This document shows, in pieces, positions 8,756 to 13,088 of a DNA stretch of 13,088 bases. The DNA lies in contig RXOD01005641.1 in assembly GCA_005223375.1 (NCBI GenBank), positions 1-13,088 of the forward strand. Direction: 5' to 3'. The notes below the pieces were generated by a model. That model was not told the origin of the DNA. It did no database searches and was given only the letters and a program-made list of their open reading frames with translations. How positions within the stretch are numbered: position 1 is the stretch's first letter; each line of letters starts with the position of its first letter. The position numbers and the translations under genes are program-made. The DNA is from Amoebophrya sp. AT5.2. Lineage: Eukaryota > Sar > Dinophyceae > Syndiniales > Amoebophryaceae.

Positions 8756-10761
8756 CAGATCTGTGAGTGTGGTCGTGATGACAGTAGATACGTAGATGGA
8801 AGAGGACCATAAATTAAGAAGTGGATAATCGACGAGGACATTCAAGCAGAAAACTGACGTACTTATGTGTATATCGTGTTCCGAGAAACAATCCAATACA
8901 AATTCGCTTGCAATAACAGTTTCAAGTTCAACCGTTACCAAATTTTATAACTCTATTCTCCACCACCACCACCTGCATGGTCTAGTTAGTTCCTAGTAGA
9001 GTCACTTTTATTTTTTGTTTTATTTTCATCACCAGTATGCCTATGCTATGCATCGCTCTATTCCGTATTTCAATCAATCGCACACGACGCCGAAGCAGCA
9101 TCAAACAAGGAATTTTCCCGAACTTGAGGATGACCGCGACACCATGGAATTTTTGTACCAGAAGATCTTGCCACGAACAATAGAAGGTACTGCATTTAGA
9201 ATTTGATACAACTACAACTAGTAGACCACGGACAATTACTTAGATCGACGACGACGAGTTCACCTGGGAATTAGAATAGGACGCACAGGTTTATATCCTA
9301 AATTTGTGAACCTGAACTACCCTAGGGCGAGCCGGCAGCTGTTAACGTACCTATTCCGTCTACTATCCCCATCCATCGGCTTCGGCATCGATCCCGATCC
9401 GAGGGAGAGGATACGGACAGGTCGATGTTGCAATTGCGTATACTTATGTATCTCGGGTACCTAGTACCGCAGCGGCAACCCCAACCACCGGCACCACAGG
9501 AACGGAAAATAAAGCGTCGGCTCGCAGTTCCTCGCTGTGGGTTCCCCGGCCCGTGACTGTCTCGAACGTCGGATATCGCTGAAATGAGCTGCATCCCCGG
9601 AAGCTACTGTACATTTTTACCAAGTCCTCTTCCCAGCTCCACCCATACAACTACGTGAAAGAGAAAGACTTTTACATACATTCATAGATGCTTACACAGG
9701 GGAAATAAGCAAATGCCCTACAGCACGCAAAAAACAAGACACCAGCGGACGCGGAGGACTACTTTCTTCATCGTAAAAAAATATGGAGTGATCGTGCTGT
9801 TCACGGATTTTGATTCTGCGGGCGGTAGCAGCGGCGATAACAAGCTCAGCCTCAACTTCAAGATATCTACTTTTCCTCAAGGTGGACCGCTGCGATAACT
9901 GTATCCCAGACATCGCTGCGGCCGCACTGAAGGTGAAGAGCGAGAGACGCACTACGAAATCTTGCTGCCGGTGCGGCGATTTAGAATTCCTGGCACTATC
10001 TTGTTGTTTCGCTCTTGATGAGAGGAGGACTTCGCGTTTGCATGATGGAAGAAATACCAAGGCAAAGGGTGTCGACGAGAGGCGGCGGGTGGATGGTCAG
10101 CATAATTGTCTCTGTCGCGGGTGTTCGCTTTCTGGTTTTCGTGGGATGTGTTTCAATAGCCCGGCATGCGTGACAGTGATTTGTTCCGTATATTACGTGA
10201 AGAAATGTTAATGTGCAGCAAAACGGAACAAAAAAAAACAAACTCAAGTGAAATACGAGTGCGCGGCTCGTTACGTCGTCGTCGTCGTCGTCGTTACTCT
10301 CTCTCACTCTCTCGTCTCTGTCACTCGTCGTTACTTACTACTCACTTACCGTGGGCATGGGCTCGCTCTCCTTTTTTCCGTTTGTACGATCTCTTCCGAT
10401 GGATCTGTCGATGTCCTTGGTTTGCTCCGCTCGTAGTCTGGTATCCGAGAAGTAGCTCAAGACTAGCCCGGTGGCGGCCCCCTTCTGGCCCTGTAGTATG
10501 TATGTGAATGTGTTTGATAACTCCAGCAGCGGAGCTCACAGCTTTGCGTTTCATCTTCCAACCCCCATTTTTATGCCAGCACTACCGCCCCACGCCCTCG
10601 CCCACCCCAATGAATTATGAATGCAAATCCACTCTTCATCCTAAGGCGCAGATGAAGTATGTGGTACTTAAATAGATTTATAAAAGTAGTGCTTTTATTT
10701 TGTACGACGAGAGCGACTGCGTCTCCCTCGGAGTCGGACTCGGAGGCACAATAAGCGAGAA
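8756..10761. other. Poorly resolved 2-kb region with coding-like fragments
   Basis: No complete gene can be drawn. Fragments that read like protein on the + strand are 9099-9186 (FPELEDDRDTMEFLYQKILP, between a GCAG acceptor-like site and a GTACTG donor-like site), 9589-9660 (LHPRKLLYIFTKSSSQLHPY), and 9714-9770 (NALQHAKNKTPADAEDYF). Tested against each other, the phases of the first two do not match, so I do not join them. A frame ending at 10211 contains a CX2C-X20-CX2C pattern (codons from about 9889 to 9978). Bases 8862-8886 resemble 12275-12301 near the 3' end of the PAN-like gene's intron, suggesting a related intron or element end. Bases 10300-10761 are AT/CT-rich without a coding signal. 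Confidence 0.4.
10274..10294 (+). repeat. (CGT)7 microsatellite
   Basis: Seven perfect CGT units, followed from about 10297 by a CTCTCTCACTCTCTC tract. A simple-sequence repeat in apparently non-coding DNA. Confidence 0.85.
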
Positions 10762-12443
10762 ATGGTGGTTTCCAGCGGGTCGCGCGCCGCAGTTCTCTAT
10801 TCGACGTTTTATTTTGTTTATTTTCTGGGGTTTATTATTTGTAGTTCTGATTGGATCTACTTCACGGCTTGGGGACTTGAGGTGCGCGGCCGCCGGGACG
10901 CTGGGCCTCTGCTGGGACGATCGATCGAAGGAGCGAAATCGGGTGGTGGTGAGCGGCGCCGTGCAGCTTTTCTTCATCGCGAGCGGCCGGCCCCGGCTGC
11001 ACTGCTCCATACGAGAAGGACACGACATGAAGCGCTCCATGGGGGGAGACCGTCTGTCCCAGGCGCAAAGAGTTCTACTGCTGGTTCAGGGGAGCAGTCG
11101 GGCCACGCAGTAGACATACAGGTCGTGGGTGGTAATGTTGTAAAGCCAGCGGCATTTGCACCGCAAGACCGGACCACGCGCCCCAATAAGGTGACGGCAA
11201 CAAAGAGTCAGGACGAGAGCCTTCTGCAGCGGGACTGCAGCGGGAGGGCAGACTTCGAGGCTAGCTGCGGTGGAAGTACTACAGCCGGATCACACGCAGC
11301 ACCCGACGTAAAGATTCTTTACGATTCCAAACACCCCACGACAAGCACAGCCGCACCCGCATCACACGCAGCACCCGTAACGGTAGCAGCAGATGAAACA
11401 GCACCCCCGTCCGATTCCAAACACCCCACGGCAAGCACAATAACAAGCACAACGACAACGGCAATCAACAAGAAACTGACCGCTCTTCCGGTTTCGTGCG
11501 TGGAAAGGAAAAACGAAGACCACCCGTCACTTCTCGACATCGAGGGCCCGATAATCGTACCGTACACAAAAGTCGGCGGCATCAAGATTCCGAACATGCT
11601 GTATTGCGGGCAGAAATGCGCTGCACATCCGAAGTGCGTCGGTATTTCTTTCGCATCAATTTCAATGTATCTATAAAAGTAGACGAGAGCCACGAGATGA
11701 ATGTATGTAAACATATTTATTGCAAGTTGTACGTAGTTATATAGCGCAGAGGCAGATACGTTGCGTCTGCGTGCCGGCGCGCATTGCTCGCGTTGTTGCT
11801 GTCGTCGCACCGTTACCCGGTCCGCCCGTGCCTCGTTGCGTGCCGGCGCCCGTTGCGTCGTCTTTCTGGCTGAGCTTTCTGGGCTACATTGCGGCGCTGC
11901 ATGGGAGTTGTCAAGCTAAGAGATCGGATTCGGAACACGATCGGAGCACATAAATGCGGAGGGCACAAAAGTGCCACTGCTTCAGACGCCTTGAGGGCGC
12001 TAATATTTTTGGCGCTTCTTTTTCTGGGAGCACTATGATACCAAATGGACCAGATAATCTAGTCGAGGGGGATGGAGTTATGTACCCGGGGCGCAATATT
12101 AATCTACCATCCTTCCGGAACAATAAGCGACTCACTAGTGTTTGATGCTTTATCTAAATACTGAGTAATACTTTGTAGGGGGGCCAAGTTTCGCTGGCTC
12201 AAATAGTATCAATGATTGTGCAATGAATGTGGTTAGCTCGTCTCCAGCTCTATTCAGTATACTATGAATGCGGTCTTATGTTGTATAAATATGTTCCGCG
12301 ATCTCACAGGTGCCGTCACGCGGGACGATAACCAAGGCTGCTGGCTCAAGGGTGCTGGGAGCGACTGGGAGAAGACGAAGACACTGGAAAGCGGGGTGCA
12401 ATCGCTGGCCATGAAGCCCGACTGCCGTAACGCCTTGCGGTAG
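10762..12443 (+). CDS. PAN/Apple-like secreted or membrane-anchored protein
   Basis: Preferred model: exon 1 at 10762-11641 and exon 2 at 12310-12443, joined in phase 1 (G/GT), 1014 nt, 337 aa. Residues about 9-36 are hydrophobic (AVLYSTFYFVYFLGFIICSS) and would act as a signal peptide or signal anchor. About 45-175 is basic and low in order. About 180-240 is a Ser/Thr/Pro/Ala stalk with repeated SHAAP and DSKHPT(T/A)ST units, likely O-glycosylated. The C-terminus has six cysteines spaced C246-X35-C282-X3-C286-X5-C292-X11-C304-X27-C332, with GCWLK at the fifth. This fits the PAN/Apple pattern, in which such domains bind protein or carbohydrate. In apicomplexans, PAN domains occur in secreted micronemal adhesins; a similar role here is inference. 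The residue two after C292, usually aromatic, is Ala in this splice form. A second model keeps 11642-11666 and adds an exon from 11962 (CVGISFASISMAQKCHCF...) ending at a stop at 12143-12145, which removes exon 2. Confidence 0.6.
11289..11430 (+). repeat. Internal repeats in the Ser/Thr stalk
   Basis: ATCACACGCAGCACCCG occurs at 11289-11305 and 11361-11377 (72-bp spacing), and GATTCCAAACACCCCACG at 11323-11340 and 11413-11430 (90-bp spacing). All are in frame, encoding SHAAP and DSKHPT. The unequal spacing, a multiple of 3 in each case, points to duplication of a unit followed by an 18-bp length change. This suits a variable-length extracellular stalk. Confidence 0.75.
11642..12309 (+). other. 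Large intron of the PAN-like gene
   Basis: Donor GTCG/GTATTT and acceptor CTCACAG/GTGCC, phase 1, 668 nt. AACATATTTAT at 11710-11720 has its exact inverted copy at 12285-12295, bracketing most of the intron. Inside is a GC-rich island at about 11760-11870 with GCGTGCCGGCGC repeated at 11769-11780 and 11838-11849, then an AT-rich stretch with an open frame (11962-12145) that could be an alternative exon. The inner portion may be an inserted element. Confidence 0.5.
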
Positions 12444-13088
12444 CGGGTCCTCCCCCGAGCCCCAGTGCGCCAGATCGTCACGCAGTATGATATCAGGGAC
12501 GACGACCGTCCGGTCTCGCGCTGAGGCTGGCAGTGATTTGTGGCGGCGCGGTCGGTCCGCGTCCGGTCGCATCACTGCAAAACGACAACGACTCTGACGG
12601 AAGGACAGCGGTGTAAGCGAAAAGGTCTAGTAGTAGTGATGTGCAACGGCAACGAGCTTCATCGTCATATGCGTGCCCGTGTGCCTAAAGAACAAGGTCG
12701 TCTTAAGGCGGCCGCTAAGCCTATCAAAGCTATTCTACTAACTTGATAATGATATACATTGTCACCGAGTATGAGTACAACTTAATATGCCAAACAAGGT
12801 ACTAGACCTAGATGTTGGGGCCACATAGACTTGCGCATCCAAAGCCAAACGGAATCTGCACAAAGTCAAAGACCTACGCCAAGGTGCGTGCCTGAAGAAA
12901 AGTTTCAAGTACATACTCCAAAAAATATCAAATTCAAGGGTATTTCCTCTCCTCGACCTCGCCCGGAGAGGGGAGCCCTTCTAGCAAAAGAAAGGTGCCT
13001 GTCCACTGCCACAGCGAGTTCGTTCGTTTCGGAGTTGGCTCTGCCGAGTGATCAATCTCGGTCGCAATACATCTGAGAGGAGCGACCG
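12444..13088. other. 3' flank, no convincing gene
   Basis: The only frame of note is 12540-12746 (+), whose C-terminal half is basic (ARVPKEQGRLKAAAKPIKA) and starts at an ATG near 12639; no domain is recognised. A weak hairpin is formed by CCTCTCC and GGAGAGG at about 12946-12971. Everything else appears non-coding. Confidence 0.35.
13059..13088. repeat. 7-bp inverted repeat at the window end
   Basis: CGGTCGC at 13059-13065 and GCGACCG at 13082-13088 are perfect inverted copies around a 16-base loop. The window also begins with GGTCGC. It could be part of a repeat cut by the window edge or chance. Confidence 0.45.

Noticed and set aside
8193..8810. 205-codon minus-strand frame
   Set aside because: Overlaps the last exon of the glycoprotein gene, which has strong topology evidence. 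His/Ser/Pro-rich shadow composition.
9692..10060. 122-codon minus-strand frame
   Set aside because: No domain and no splice partner. The + strand carries equally plausible fragments in the same place, so neither is called.
10700..11113. 137-codon overlapping + frame with a hydrophobic segment
   Set aside because: It begins with TTG, not ATG, and ends in a stop before the stalk and Cys-rich region. The overlapping ATG frame runs through to both, although a frame switch by an unseen intron is possible.
12335..12350. GGCTCAAG resembling the end of the dinoflagellate spliced leader
   Set aside because: It lies inside the PAN-like coding exon and lacks the upstream spliced-leader bases. Chance match.
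1..13088. tRNA, rRNA, CRISPR or bacterial operon features
   Set aside because: No T-loop with matching acceptor stem, no rRNA-like stretch, no regularly spaced repeat-spacer array, and no ribosome-binding-site pattern were found.

Overview
The window looks like nuclear DNA of a protist: GC-rich coding blocks broken by AT-rich introns, low-complexity Ala/Gly/Ser/Thr-rich proteins, signal peptides, N-glycosylation sequons, and no bacterial operon features. One intron (about 5847-6258) does not obey GT-AG. It is bounded by a 5-bp direct repeat and about 35-bp terminal inverted repeats. Introns of this transposon-like kind ('introners') have been reported from Amoebophrya (Syndiniales, parasitic dinoflagellates), so a syndinian or other dinoflagellate-related alveolate is my best guess. 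The taxon is inference; the intron structure is visible in the sequence.

Layout, all on the + strand: (1) 1-1015, flank with no convincing gene. (2) 1016-2710, a single-exon orphan ORF of 564 aa with a Gly/Ala/Ser-rich middle and a charged C-terminus. (3) 2711-3735, intergenic, with a near-perfect palindrome just after gene 1. (4) 3736-8374, a six-exon gene for an approximately 1109-aa predicted type I membrane glycoprotein: signal peptide, 12 sequons, one transmembrane helix near the C-terminus, and a 65-aa tail with a YDQL motif. All five introns keep phase; four are GT-AG and one is the inverted-repeat intron. (5) 8375-10761, a poorly resolved stretch with a short basic ORF, some coding-like fragments and a CGT microsatellite. 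(6) 10762-12443, a two-exon gene for an approximately 337-aa predicted secreted or membrane-anchored protein: hydrophobic N-terminus, Ser/Thr/Pro-rich stalk with internal repeats, and a C-terminal Cys-rich domain resembling PAN/Apple. (7) 12444-13088, no convincing gene; a 7-bp inverted repeat closes the window.

The two best gene models both encode predicted secretory-pathway surface proteins. In a parasitic alveolate, attachment or host contact would be a natural role, but nothing in the sequence proves it. The most notable item is the inverted-repeat intron and the hints that other introns here share related sequence motifs.
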